Positions 53,776 through 62,787 of a DNA stretch of 64,000 bases are shown in pieces (positions within the stretch are counted from its first letter, which is position 1; each line of letters opens with the position of its first letter). The translations under genes and the position numbers were made by a program. This stretch comes from Nitrobacter vulgaris. Lineage in GTDB: Bacteria > Pseudomonadota > Alphaproteobacteria > Rhizobiales > Xanthobacteraceae. The DNA is taken from the NCBI RefSeq assembly GCF_031453995.1, contig NZ_JAVDPZ010000025.1, positions 1-64,000 on the forward strand. Direction: 5' to 3'. The notes under the pieces are model-generated. The model was given only the letters and a program-made list of their open reading frames with translations. It did no database searches and was not told the DNA's origin.

Positions 53776-53893
53776 TATGGGTCTCGTTGTGACGGGAGAG
53801 CGTTTTATTCGATTCCCTGTGACAGAATCGAGACGTCCAGCCGCGACAAAATGCAACGCGAGCACTCCGGCCTGACTTGCTCAAAACCACGAC

Positions 53894-54664
53894 CTATTTG
53901 ATCGCGACCACGAAAATGCGTGGGAACCGCAGCAGCACCTTGCCGTCCGCCTGCAGCGGATAAGCGGCAGCGATCCGCGCGGAATATTCACGCAGGAACT
54001 CCTTCCTTTCCATCGGCTCCAGCGGACCGAGGAACGGCCGTAATCCCGTACCCTTGACCCATTCGACGATTGCCGTGGTGTCTTCAAGGATATGATTATA
54101 AATCGTGTGCCAGATCTCGATGCGTTCGCACAACGGCTGCAATGCGTCGTAATAAGCTCCGGGCCGCGCCAGCAGGTCTTTCGCCCGCGCGGCGTCCGCA
54201 AGTCTTTCTCGCCAAGGTCCCGAATGAGCCACCTCGCGCATCATCACATGACTTGGCTCATCAAGATTGTCGGGCATTTGCAGAGCTAACACGGCGCCTG
54301 CCGGAAGTACGCTCAACAGTCGCTGCAACTGAGACAGATGATCCGGCACCCACTGGAAGATCGCATTGGCAAACAGTAGGTCGGTGTTCGCCGGCGGGAC
54401 CCAATGCGCGACGTTGGCTTCTATAAATGTGTGGCCTGGCAGCCGGTTGCGCGCCTGCCGCAGCATGTCAGCGGATGTATCGATCCCGATGATCTCGGTC
54501 TGCGGCCAGCGCTCGACCAGCAATTCGGTAGAATTACCGGGACCGCAGCCGATATCGACGGCCTTACGCGGCGCGTTAAGGGGAACCTGAGCTAACAGAT
54601 CGCGGGATGGCCGCGTTCGCTCATCCTCGAATTTCAGATATTGCTGGGCGCTCCAATCGTCCAT
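53894..54664 (-). CDS. tam: Trans-aconitate 2-methyltransferase
   Basis: The enzyme methylates trans-aconitate, a by-product that inhibits the TCA cycle, using S-adenosylmethionine. The 256-residue product has the SAM motif AVDIGCGPGNSTELLVERWP, IGIDTSADMLRQAR, LLFANAIFQWVPDHLSQLQRLLSVLPAGAVLALQMPDNLDEPSHVMMREVA and the typical ending. ATG 54664 (MDDWSAQQYLKFEDERTRPSRDLL) gives the usual length of about 255. It is 43 bases from the AI-2E family gene's end. Confidence 0.9.
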   Translation of the reverse strand: MDDWSAQQYLKFEDERTRPSRDLLAQVPLNAPRKAVDIGCGPGNSTELLVERWPQTEIIGIDTSADMLRQARNRLPGHTFIEANVAHWVPPANTDLLFANAIFQWVPDHLSQLQRLLSVLPAGAVLALQMPDNLDEPSHVMMREVAHSGPWRERLADAARAKDLLARPGAYYDALQPLCERIEIWHTIYNHILEDTTAIVEWVKGTGLRPFLGPLEPMERKEFLREYSARIAAAYPLQADGKVLLRFPRIFVVAIK

Positions 54665-54707
54665 CGCGTCTACAGGTCCTCCTTTCGACATCAACCAAGA
54701 TCGGCGA

Positions 54708-56777
54708 TCAACGCCGATCACGGAGGGAAGATGTGCGTAGCGGAGAGTCCCGGCGATCGGCACTCCCCTCGGTCTGCTTTGACGGGATCTGCGGTCGAGA
54801 CTCCAGCGAGCATGCAGCTTCCTTGTGTATAATATCGTGTGCGGCCGTTTGGTCGACCAGCGACAGACAATAAGCGGCGGCTTCCCCCAGATTGTCTGCG
54901 ACCGCGTCGGCCTTGAGGTGGTCTTTCGTCATTCCGCTGTTGGTGCATCCCCAGCAACAAACGAGGATGCGCACCCGCGGCATCTTGCGGCGAAGCTTGC
55001 GCAGCAGATGACGCGTTTGCGCCGTGCCGCCGTCATCGAGCGTCGAGATGCACACGAGCATCACGCCCGAGGCGTCAAGCTGGAAGATCCCGCTCGGCGA
55101 CGTCTCCTCTTTCCTGGCGGCTCGCGCCCCAAGACCGTGTTTCGACAAGATCTCAGCCAGAAACATCGCAGCCGCTTCGTCGAGATCGCTGCGCTGCGCG
55201 ACGCAGAGCACCGGATGTTCGGCCTGCCATTCGGCCGGCAGTCCTTCGCGGATGATGAACGGCAGCTCCGGCATCGGTGTACCCGCCGTCACGTCCGCTG
55301 CATCAGTGGGGACTCCGTTCTTCGGCTGGCGACCCTCCATCGCGTCATCGAATTCCGAAGCCAGTCCGTCGATGACCTCGGCGACGCTATCCCTGATTGC
55401 GGCAAGGCGGTCTGGCGACAAGCGGTCGCGTTTAAGATCGGCCTGCGCCAGCATCAGGCCATTCAACGCGACGTTTTCATAATATTCGGCGAGCGAGCGC
55501 TCCTTCAAGAACTTCTCGGCCATCTCAACGGCCTCCGGCGGATCGTTGGCCAGCATGCGCTGATAGAATAGCTCCTGCGGCGACAGGGCCGGACGATCCC
55601 CCAGCAGAATGTCCAGAAACCTGAGTTGCTCGACATGGCGGCCAAGCACGACGAGGCAGATCGTCAGAGGGGTCGCGAGAACAAGTCCGATCGGTCCCCA
55701 CAGCGCGGTCCAGAACGTCGCCGCGACCACGACGGCCACCGGCGACAATCCGCTGCTGTGTCCCACGAGCAAAGGCTCGACAGCCTGTCCGACCAGAAGC
55801 TCCGTCAGGAGAATGAGCGACCCGCTCCACAGCAACATCGACCAACCGGGATCGACCGCGATAGCCAGGGTCAGGGGAAAAAACGCCGCGATGAAAGGCC
55901 CGACATAGGGCACGAACCGCATGATCGCGGCCAGAATTCCCCAGAGGATGGCGCTGGGAACGCCGATCAACAGCAGTCCGGCGGCCACGATCACGCCGAA
56001 TCCGGCGTTAAGCAGGACCTGCGTCAGGAAAAGACGGCTGAGGCGGCTGGCCGCGTCGTCGATCGCCGCGGTCGCGGACTGCAGATCATTCGATCCTGCG
56101 AGCTTGATGAAGCGGTTGCGTAGATCCTCTCGCTGGAACAGGATGAAGATCACGAATACGATCACGATGCCCACGGTTGCCAGCGGATGCAGCAACGGGC
56201 TGATGAGCGCCGATATATTCTCAAGGGCGGACTGCGGGGGCGAACGCACTTCGACCGGTATAGGCTCAACGTGATCGACCGCTTTGGACGACAGCGAACC
56301 CGCCGCTGACGGCACCGGCTGTGGTCCGCTGATTTCCTTGCCCAGACTCTGAAGAAGGTCCGCCGCGCGATCCAGCGGCCCTGTGGCCGTCAGCGCCCGC
56401 AGCGATTTGATCTTTTGCTGCATGGTTTGCTGGTACCGCGGCAGGCTCTCTGCGAGGCCTCTAACCTCCCTCACGATCAGGCCGCCGAGGGCGAAGATTG
56501 CGATAAAAGCAAGCAGCACCACTACGGGCACGCTCGCAGGGCGCGGGAAATGCCATCGCTCGAGAATGTCCACCAGCGGGGCGAGCACGAAGCTCAAGAG
56601 AACGGCCAGCACGATCGGAACGAAAATCTCGCGTCCCACATAGAGGCCGCAGATGACGAGCGCCGCGACGATGACCGCTGTGAGCGCCCGGTCACCGAAG
56701 CCTCCCCTCGCCACCAGCGGCGCTACCCTCGCGTCCAGATCCAGACTCACCGCCGATGACCCCGATATTCCTGCCAT
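54708..56777 (-). CDS. AI-2E family membrane protein with a large soluble C-terminal tail
   Basis: The N-terminal 400 residues form the AI-2E/PerM family transporter core: two helices near the start (ALTAVIVAALVICGLYV, IFVPIVLAVLLSFVLAPLVDIL), a periplasmic insertion (about 110-190), then the C-terminal helices with ILWGILAAIMRFVPYVGPFIAAFFPLTLAI. About 290 further residues follow (helical region, then HPVLCVAQRSDLDEAAAMFLAEILSKHGLGA and VLVCISTLDDGG...RVRILVCCWG), which look like a Rossmann-type domain. Relatives of this long form occur in Bradyrhizobium; the substrate is unknown. ATG 56777 is chosen (MAGISGSS); the frame extends to 56855. Confidence 0.8.
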   Translation of the reverse strand: MAGISGSSAVSLDLDARVAPLVARGGFGDRALTAVIVAALVICGLYVGREIFVPIVLAVLLSFVLAPLVDILERWHFPRPASVPVVVLLAFIAIFALGGLIVREVRGLAESLPRYQQTMQQKIKSLRALTATGPLDRAADLLQSLGKEISGPQPVPSAAGSLSSKAVDHVEPIPVEVRSPPQSALENISALISPLLHPLATVGIVIVFVIFILFQREDLRNRFIKLAGSNDLQSATAAIDDAASRLSRLFLTQVLLNAGFGVIVAAGLLLIGVPSAILWGILAAIMRFVPYVGPFIAAFFPLTLAIAVDPGWSMLLWSGSLILLTELLVGQAVEPLLVGHSSGLSPVAVVVAATFWTALWGPIGLVLATPLTICLVVLGRHVEQLRFLDILLGDRPALSPQELFYQRMLANDPPEAVEMAEKFLKERSLAEYYENVALNGLMLAQADLKRDRLSPDRLAAIRDSVAEVIDGLASEFDDAMEGRQPKNGVPTDAADVTAGTPMPELPFIIREGLPAEWQAEHPVLCVAQRSDLDEAAAMFLAEILSKHGLGARAARKEETSPSGIFQLDASGVMLVCISTLDDGGTAQTRHLLRKLRRKMPRVRILVCCWGCTNSGMTKDHLKADAVADNLGEAAAYCLSLVDQTAAHDIIHKEAACSLESRPQIPSKQTEGSADRRDSPLRTSSLRDRR

Positions 56778-56919
56778 CAATGATCGGCGGGCCGATTTGG
56801 TTCCATGGTGTCTAGGCAAGCGGCGAACCGAGGCACCTTCCTCCTGCTCCATCACCTACCGCTTCAGTTTTTGTCTTTCACCCGGTGCGGGGCACAGCGA
56901 GTGGCTCCTTGCATTTCGT

Positions 56920-56938
56920 GTATATTATCATAATATAC
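56920..56938. promoter_or_regulatory. Perfect palindrome before brnT, probable BrnA operator
   Basis: GTATATTATCATAATATAC has perfect 9-bp arms around one base, ending four bases before the brnT ATG. Position and symmetry fit an autoregulatory operator bound by the BrnA antitoxin. Confidence 0.75.
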
Positions 56939-56942
56939 AAAA

Positions 56943-57242
56943 ATGATCGATCTCGACCGAATCGCAGGGTTTGAATGGGACGATGGCAACCGCCGCAAAA
57001 ACGCGGACAAACATGATGTGGGTCTAGCGGAAGCGGAAAGCATATTTTTCAACAACCCGCTGATCGTTGCCGAGGACGAAAAGCACAGCCGAAGCGAACA
57101 GCGCTTCAACGCGCTTGGACAAACGATGGAACAACGTCTGCTGTACGTCACGTTCACGTTGAGGAGTAGCGGAACGCTGATCCGTGTGATCTCGGCACGC
57201 GACATGAATCGAAAGGAGCGGAAAATATATGAGCAAGCGTAA
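56943..57242 (+). CDS. brnT: BrnT toxin
   Basis: BrnT is a ribonuclease-fold toxin of a type II toxin-antitoxin pair that blocks growth by cutting RNA. The 99-residue product shows GFEWDDGNRRKNADKHDVGLAEAESIFFNNPLIVAEDEKHSRSEQRFNALGQT near the N-terminus and LIRVISARDMNRKERKIYE at the end, the family core. It overlaps brnA by 14 bases and is preceded by a perfect operator palindrome. Length normal. Confidence 0.93.
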   Translation: MIDLDRIAGFEWDDGNRRKNADKHDVGLAEAESIFFNNPLIVAEDEKHSRSEQRFNALGQTMEQRLLYVTFTLRSSGTLIRVISARDMNRKERKIYEQA

Positions 57243-57486
57243 GCCTATTCCCGCCTTCAAGAGCGAAGCCGAGGAACGCAAATTCTGGGAAACGCACGAC
57301 TCCACCGACTATGTCGACTGGAGCACGGCACAGCGTGTGCGCTTCCCGAACCTGAAGCCATCAACGACGGCGATCTCACTGCGCCTGCCAGTCAGCCTGC
57401 TCGAGCAGATCAAGATCGCCGCCAACAAGCGCGACGTGCCCTATCAGTCGCTGATCAAGATGTGGCTCGCGGAGAAGGTGAGTTAG
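57229..57486 (+). CDS. brnA: BrnA antitoxin
   Basis: The 85-residue antitoxin neutralises BrnT and represses the operon. Its N-terminal part (FKSEAEERKFWETHDSTDYVDW) is the typical BrnA toxin-binding region, and the C-terminal part (TAISLRLPVSLLEQIKIAANKRDVPYQSLIKMWL) is a ribbon-helix-helix fold for DNA binding. It overlaps brnT, so both are made together. Confidence 0.93.
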   Translation: MSKRKPIPAFKSEAEERKFWETHDSTDYVDWSTAQRVRFPNLKPSTTAISLRLPVSLLEQIKIAANKRDVPYQSLIKMWLAEKVS

Positions 57487-57498
57487 GCGATTATTCCG

Positions 57499-57666
57499 AT
57501 GGAATGGATATTACCATTAATAGCTGGCTTGCGAATTGTTCGGATCGAAAGACGTCGCGAGATACGCGCAAGCGATAGTGAATACCAACAATGGTCCCGT
57601 GAGCAGCGCAATGAAGCTTTCAAAAATCTCCTTCAAGCGATGAAGGCAGATCTTGGATCCGGATAG
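57499..57666 (+). CDS. Possible small protein downstream of brnTA (55 aa)
   Basis: An open frame from ATG 57499 to TAG 57664-57666 encodes MEWILPLIAGLRIVRIERRR, then a charged helix (EIRASDSEYQQWSREQRNEA, FKNLLQAMKADLGSG). A short hydrophobic start is followed by a coiled-coil-like tail. It begins 12 bases after brnA and on the same strand, so it could be a third gene of that unit. There is no strong ribosome-binding site and no family match I recall. Confidence 0.4.
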   Translation: MEWILPLIAGLRIVRIERRREIRASDSEYQQWSREQRNEAFKNLLQAMKADLGSG

Positions 57667-57709
57667 ATAATATCCGGCGTGATTATAAAGGCAGCTTAGA
57701 TTATTTCAC

Positions 57710-57795
57710 CGTCATTGCGAGCGAAGCGAAGCAATCCAGAAACGGCAACTTGAAGAACTGGATTATTTCGTCAGCTTACGCCTCCTCGCAACAAC
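57710..57795. repeat. Dispersed palindromic repeat, family B copy 2
   Basis: CGTCATTGCGAGCGAAGCG followed by AAGCAATCCAG faces CTGGATTATTTCGTC and CTCCTCGCAA, as in the copy at 41050. Its right arm is more diverged. Confidence 0.75.
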
Positions 57796-57829
57796 GCCAA
57801 TGTAATTAGAGCTTGTTCCGCCTAAAGCC

Positions 57830-59482
57830 TCACCGCGTCAGCTTCTTATATTTCACGCGGTGCGGGATGATGCTGTCCTGACCGAGCCGCCGCATCTTGT
57901 CCTTCTCGTAATCCTGGAAGTTGCCCTCGAACCATTCGACATGGCTGTCGCCTTCGAAGGCAAGGATATGCGTGGCGATGCGATCGAGAAACCAGCGGTC
58001 GTGGCTGATGATGACGGCGCAGCCAGCAAAATCCTCGAGCGCCTCTTCCAGCGCGCGCAGCGTATCGACGTCGAGATCGTTGGTCGGCTCGTCGAGCAGC
58101 AGCACGTTGGCGCCGGACTTCAGCATCTTGGCCAGATGCACGCGGTTACGCTCGCCGCCCGACAAACTGCCTACCTTCTTCTGCTGATCCGCGCCCTTGA
58201 AATTGAATGACGAGCAGTAGCCGCGCGAGTTCACCTCGCGCTTGCCGAGCAGGATCTGTTCGTTCCCTCCGGAGATCTCCTCCCAGACGTTCTTCTTCGC
58301 GTCGAGGCTATCGCGCGACTGGTCGACGTAACCAAGATGCACGCTCTCGCCGATGGTGATGGTACCCTTGTCCGGCGTCTCCTGCTTGGTGATCATCCGG
58401 AACAGCGTGGTTTTGCCGGCGCCGTTGGCGCCGATCACGCCGACAATGCCTCCGGGCGGCAGCTTGAAGGTCAGATCGTCGATCAGTTCGCGGTCGCCAA
58501 ACCCTTTGCTCAGGCCCTCGAAATCGACCACGTTCTGGCCGAGACGCTCGGCGACGGGAATGGTGATCTGCGCCGTCTGGCTCTGCTTCTCGCTGGCCTG
58601 CTTGAGCAGATCCTCGTAGCGCTGGTAGCGCGCCTTGGATTTCGCCTGCCGCGCCTTGGGCGAGGCGGCGATCCATTCCTGCTCGCGCGCCAGCGTCTTC
58701 TGATGCGCGGCGTCTTCGCGGCCTTCCTGTTCGAGACGCTTCTGCTTCTGCTTCAGCCACGCCGAATAGTTACCCTCGTAGGGAATACCCTTGCCGCGAT
58801 CGAGTTCGAGGATCCATCCCGTCACGTTGTCGAGGAAATAGCGGTCGTGGGTGACGATCAGGATCGCGCCCGGATAATTGCGCAAATGACTTTCGAGCCA
58901 CGACACCGACTCAGCATCGAGATGGTTGGTCGGTTCATCCAGCAGCAAGAGGTCCGGCTGGTCGAGCAGCAGCTTGCATAGCGCGACGCGGCGGCGCTCG
59001 CCGCCGGAGAGTTTCGTCACGTCGGCATCATCGGGAGGGCAGCGCAGTGCGTCCATCGCCTGATTGACCTTGCTGTCGAGATCCCACAACCCCGCAGCCT
59101 CGATCTCATCCTGCAGCCTGGTCATCTCGTCGGCGGTTTCGTCGGAGTAGTTCATCGCCAGTTCGTTGTAGCGATCGAGGATCGCCTTCTGCTTGGCGAC
59201 GCCCTCCATGACGTTTTCGCGCACGGTCTTGGCTGGATCGAGCTGCGGCTCCTGCTCAAGATAACCGACGCGGGCACCTTCCGCGACCCAGGCCTCGCCC
59301 GTGTAGTCCTTGTCGAGCCCCGCCATGATCTTCAGCAGCGTCGATTTACCCGAGCCGTTGACACCGAGCACGCCGATCTTGGCGTCCGGATAGAACGACA
59401 GGTGGATGTTATCCAGCACCTTCCGGTTCGGCGGATAAGTTTTGGACAAGCCCTGCATGAAGTAGATGAACTGGCGCGCCAT
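57830..59482 (-). CDS. ettA: Energy-dependent translational throttle protein EttA (ABC-F)
   Basis: EttA is a soluble ABC-F ATPase that binds the ribosomal E site and gates the first translation steps according to ATP/ADP ratio. The 550-residue product has two nucleotide-binding domains, Walker A GVNGSGKSTLLK and GANGAGKTTLFR, with ABC signatures LSGGERRRVALCKLL and LSGGERNRVHLAKML. The EttA-type linker with the arm region lies around WLKQKQKRLEQEGREDAAHQKTLAREQEWI. ATG 59482 opens at the conserved MARQFIYFMQGLSK. Length normal. Confidence 0.95.
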   Translation of the reverse strand: MARQFIYFMQGLSKTYPPNRKVLDNIHLSFYPDAKIGVLGVNGSGKSTLLKIMAGLDKDYTGEAWVAEGARVGYLEQEPQLDPAKTVRENVMEGVAKQKAILDRYNELAMNYSDETADEMTRLQDEIEAAGLWDLDSKVNQAMDALRCPPDDADVTKLSGGERRRVALCKLLLDQPDLLLLDEPTNHLDAESVSWLESHLRNYPGAILIVTHDRYFLDNVTGWILELDRGKGIPYEGNYSAWLKQKQKRLEQEGREDAAHQKTLAREQEWIAASPKARQAKSKARYQRYEDLLKQASEKQSQTAQITIPVAERLGQNVVDFEGLSKGFGDRELIDDLTFKLPPGGIVGVIGANGAGKTTLFRMITKQETPDKGTITIGESVHLGYVDQSRDSLDAKKNVWEEISGGNEQILLGKREVNSRGYCSSFNFKGADQQKKVGSLSGGERNRVHLAKMLKSGANVLLLDEPTNDLDVDTLRALEEALEDFAGCAVIISHDRWFLDRIATHILAFEGDSHVEWFEGNFQDYEKDKMRRLGQDSIIPHRVKYKKLTR

Positions 59483-59887
59483 CGTGATCCCTGAAAGCGT
59501 GATTCCTAAAGGTGATTCCTGAAAGCGTCGCGGCGGTGTTCAGACGTTCTCTCCCGCCTTGCGGCGAAATCGTCAGGAACCTCTGAACCAGGCCACGCGC
59601 CGACCGAAGGTTGTACGCCTCTTTTGAATCCACGTCGCTGATAGGCCGCAGGGGCCGAACTTCGGGATTCAGGAGGCGCCGTTTTCTGGAAAGTTTACTG
59701 CCGCTGATGTAGCCGCGCGGTGGCGAAAGGGCAACCTTGCCTTAACCACGCAGAAAGGTTGACGGAAGGAATACTCCGTTTCGTCTCATTCGAACCGCCT
59801 TTTAATTAAATCCGTGAAGGATAGCGAGACCAGCGCCATCGTCGGCCTCCCAACAGGAAGCTTGCGACCCAACAAGGCAGTAACACC
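59483..59887. other. Region upstream of ettA without recognised features
   Basis: No gene or RNA is supportable. GATTCCTAAAGGTGATTCCTGAAAGCGTC (split over 59500-59530) contains a short tandem repeat, GTGATTCCTGAAAGC(G), with three imperfect copies from about 59486. The ettA promoter should lie here. Confidence 0.45.
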
Positions 59888-60088
59888 ATGGCGACCAGCG
59901 TATCGGCGTCAGCGTCCAACCGGACCGAAAGACAGGATCATCCGCGCGGAGGACTTCACGGCATTCGCGCGTTATGGCGCGAATTCACCGCGATCGCGTT
60001 CAGCTCCTACCGGCCCGAACTGCATTACATGCGCGGACCCGGACCCGCGTGGCGTGCCAAGCACGGCGAGCGAGCGCCCAATGACTAG
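59888..60088 (+). CDS. Small hypothetical protein (66 aa)
   Basis: The frame from ATG 59888 encodes a basic soluble protein, with a helical centre (LHGIRALWREFTAIAFSSYRPELHYMRG) and a Pro/Arg-rich end (PGPAWRAKHGERAPND). The YRPELHYMRGPGP stretch recalls short Bradyrhizobiaceae hypothetical proteins. A competing frame (59814-60362) covers the same DNA but has the Arg/Ser-rich composition of a shadow frame. Function unknown. Confidence 0.42.
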   Translation: MATSVSASASNRTERQDHPRGGLHGIRALWREFTAIAFSSYRPELHYMRGPGPAWRAKHGERAPND

Positions 60089-60379
60089 GCCGCGCATCCG
60101 CAGTTGGCATCACGCAACATCGCATATGACCGCGTCGATCGCCGAAGCGAAGACGAGGGAACGTTCGATCGCCGATCCCCGACCGAATACCTTCTCGCAG
60201 AAAGCCCTGCATCTCAATCATCCGCTACGAAGGCGCGATAGGCACTTAAGAACGCCTCATCCCGGCTGCGAGATCACGCCGAACTACGGACATTATTACA
60301 TCGAGATGGTCGGGAATATCGCCGCGTGGCTCAAGGGCGCACGGGTACGCGCGCTGCGGTGAGTTAAGGTGAGTTAAAA

Positions 60380-60457
60380 GTGTTTCGAGCGAAGCATGTC
60401 CTCGGACTTGACCCGAGGATGGAATGGGTTCGCATGAAGAAAACACGTCAGATCAAA
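60380..60457. repeat. Dispersed palindromic repeat, family A copy 5 (long form, inverted)
   Basis: GTTTCGAGCGAAG, then GTCCTCGGACTTGACCCGAGGAT, then GGGTTCGCATGAAGAAAACACGTC. It is the reverse complement of the long form at 32218. Confidence 0.65.
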
Positions 60458-60552
60458 ATCATAGAGTCACGCTTCTAACTCTGTCAGAAGCGGAAGGCTC
60501 TAAGAGAGCCGCGCAGAAAAACCGTTACGCAGGCGCGGCTTAAGCGCTGCGC

Positions 60553-61683
60553 CTATCGGATCGTAACCGGCGCCGGCAGCGGCGGCACCGAGGTTGGCTG
60601 GGTTCCGGGCAAGCTCGCTGTCTGCGGCGGCTGCGGAGTCGGCGCCGCGCTCGATCCCGGAGCCGGCTGGGTGGAGGCCGTCGTATCGGTGTGCGGTGGA
60701 CCGCCGGGCAGCACGACAACCCGCGTGCCGACCTTCACACGATCAAAGAGATCCGACACATCCTCGTTGAGCATACCGATGCAACCTGACGAGACAAACT
60801 TGCCGATCGTCGAAGGCTGATTGGTGCCATGGATGCGAAATACTGTCGAACCGAGATACATGGCGCGCGCGCCCAACGGATTGCCCGGACCGCCTGCCAT
60901 GAAGCGCGGCAGATAAGGCTGACGTTCGATCATTTCGGTCGGCGGATGCCAGTCCGGCCACTCAGCCTTGCGGCTGATCTTCTGCACGCCGGCCCAGGTG
61001 AAGCCGTCGCGGCCAACGCGCACGCCATAGCGGATCGCGCGATTATTACCGAGTATGTAATACAGATGCGTATTTGACGTATCGACCACGATGGTGCCCG
61101 CCGGCTCTTTGGTGGCGAACGTGACTTCCTTGCGGCGCAGTCTCGGCGCCAGCTGTTTCTCACCGCCCTGATCAGCCTCCGGCTGCTCGTCCGGCGGCAG
61201 CGCCGACATTGGGGCCGGCCTACCGTCCGCACCCACCGGAGCCGGCGGCGTGAGGCCGTCAGTCGCTCCGCCGGTCGAAGCGACCGTTTCCGGCATACGC
61301 GTCGGAGCTTGATACTGTGGGGGGCCGGGCTGCCCGTAACGAGGATCCTCGGGCGACATCACCGGGCCTGGCGGAAGGTCGCGAGTCGAATAGACCGGCG
61401 TGGAACTGGAGCGACCGTAACGTGGATCATCCGGCGACATCACGGGGCCAGGCGGTGTCAACGCCGCGGAATTGTCGCGCTGCGCCGATTGGTCGTCAAC
61501 CGGATCGAAACTGGGAACCGCATCGGCTCCTCTTTGACGGTCGTCTTCGTCCGGATAAGCGGAGGGCGGCGTGGAATAGATCGGGCTCGGCGGGGGCGGG
61601 TATCCCTGCGCCGAGGCTAACGAGGTTCCCGCTGCGCCAGCTACGATCGCCGCAAAAACCGTCAGAATGCGTTTGATCATCAT
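60553..61683 (-). CDS. L,D-transpeptidase (YkuD family), periplasmic
   Basis: The enzyme links peptidoglycan stems through meso-diaminopimelate or attaches proteins to them. The 376-residue product has a signal peptide (KRILTVFAAIVAGAAGTSLASA) and a long Pro/Ser/Asp-rich linker with repeated PPGPVMSPDDPRYG units (about 70-115). The YkuD domain (about 195-330) has the catalytic motif HGTNQPSTIGKFVSSGCIGM (His and Cys), and a Pro-rich tail follows. The linker repeats suggest it spans the wall. ATG 61683 opens the signal peptide. Confidence 0.9.
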   Translation of the reverse strand: MMIKRILTVFAAIVAGAAGTSLASAQGYPPPPSPIYSTPPSAYPDEDDRQRGADAVPSFDPVDDQSAQRDNSAALTPPGPVMSPDDPRYGRSSSTPVYSTRDLPPGPVMSPEDPRYGQPGPPQYQAPTRMPETVASTGGATDGLTPPAPVGADGRPAPMSALPPDEQPEADQGGEKQLAPRLRRKEVTFATKEPAGTIVVDTSNTHLYYILGNNRAIRYGVRVGRDGFTWAGVQKISRKAEWPDWHPPTEMIERQPYLPRFMAGGPGNPLGARAMYLGSTVFRIHGTNQPSTIGKFVSSGCIGMLNEDVSDLFDRVKVGTRVVVLPGGPPHTDTTASTQPAPGSSAAPTPQPPQTASLPGTQPTSVPPLPAPVTIR

Positions 61684-62022
61684 CGCCCTTGTATAAATCC
61701 AACAAGACACCGGATCGTTAACGGCCACATCGCGCAGGATAGCGGCGCATTCAAGACGATTCAGACAAAAGCCTCCCCGATTCGGTCATAATTCCAGATC
61801 GTGGCGAACCGTGTCCTCCAGGCCTCACCATTTCCTGCAAACTTTCGACGGGCGATTGTTGCGGTGGATTTTTGGAGCGCGCGACCGCGTCCCTTGCGGT
61901 ATTCTCGATAGGCCCTGATTCGGTGGATCTGCCGGTACAACCTGTCGATCAGGCGTGTGTTCAATCGCGTTCTGATGGCCCGATCACCGTCGTAGACGCG
62001 CGGGGAAGGCGCAACCACACCC

Positions 62023-62781
62023 ATGCTACCCGGCTTTCGTTCCCTATTCGTTGCGGTCACGCTGGCGATCTCAATGCTGATCTTCGGCTTGGGGGCCGCA
62101 GCTTTGCTGCGAGCAACCCACGAAGAGTTCGCAAGTCTGCCTCTCAAGCCGATGCCCGAAATCACGTTTGGATCAAAAGAAACCGAACAGCCCACGTTGG
62201 CCGTGCTGCAGGTCGATACACCCGCCGCCAAACCTGCAACCCCGGAATCAAACCAGGCCGACGCACAGCACACGGTGACGCCTTTATCGGATGCGCAGCC
62301 GGAATCCGGGGCCGATACGCCTCCTGCCACGGACGCACCTTCTGCTCCGGCCGATACTGACGAGCCGGCAGCTTCTCCATCACGATCGGAGCCCGTCCCC
62401 GCGATAGCGGACACGACACCTCCCGCCAATACCGCTGCGCCAGAACTATCGGAGCCAGCGCGAGGCAGCGAGACGGCAGACGAGGCAGACGAGGCCGTCA
62501 AACCCGCGGTCGCGAAAAGCGACGCATCCTCAACAGACGGAAAAACATCCGGTGTCACGGAAACGATGACATCGCCGTTCGGAGAGCATTCCAAGCCACC
62601 CCTGCCGGCAAGCCGTCCTGTACAGAAAACGCAGGTCGTCGATCCGGCGACGCCCACCACCAAACGATCGTCCACGAAACCACGGCGTGCTGCTAAGAAA
62701 CATCACCATCGCAGTGTGATCCGGCAGTCAGATCGTTCATCGCAACCCATGCTTTCGGGGTCGCCGCTCGAATTGGAGTGA
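62023..62781 (+). CDS. Membrane-anchored Pro/Ala-rich protein (252 aa)
   Basis: The product has one N-terminal transmembrane helix (LFVAVTLAISMLIFGLGAAALL) and an ordered-looking stretch with TFGSKETEQPTLAVLQVDTP. A long low-complexity region rich in Ala, Pro, Ser and Thr (about 65-210) and a basic tail (KPRRAAKKHHHRSVIRQ) follow. The composition resembles TonB- or FtsN-like spacer proteins, but no folded partner domain is seen. It stands between the transpeptidase and sseA. Function unknown. Confidence 0.65.
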   Translation: MLPGFRSLFVAVTLAISMLIFGLGAAALLRATHEEFASLPLKPMPEITFGSKETEQPTLAVLQVDTPAAKPATPESNQADAQHTVTPLSDAQPESGADTPPATDAPSAPADTDEPAASPSRSEPVPAIADTTPPANTAAPELSEPARGSETADEADEAVKPAVAKSDASSTDGKTSGVTETMTSPFGEHSKPPLPASRPVQKTQVVDPATPTTKRSSTKPRRAAKKHHHRSVIRQSDRSSQPMLSGSPLELE

Positions 62782-62787
62782 GCCTGT

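Noticed and set aside
59814..60362. 182-codon plus-strand frame upstream of the transpeptidase
   Set aside because: It is Arg/Pro/Ser-rich with no motif, and a shorter frame (59888-60088) on the same DNA looks more protein-like.
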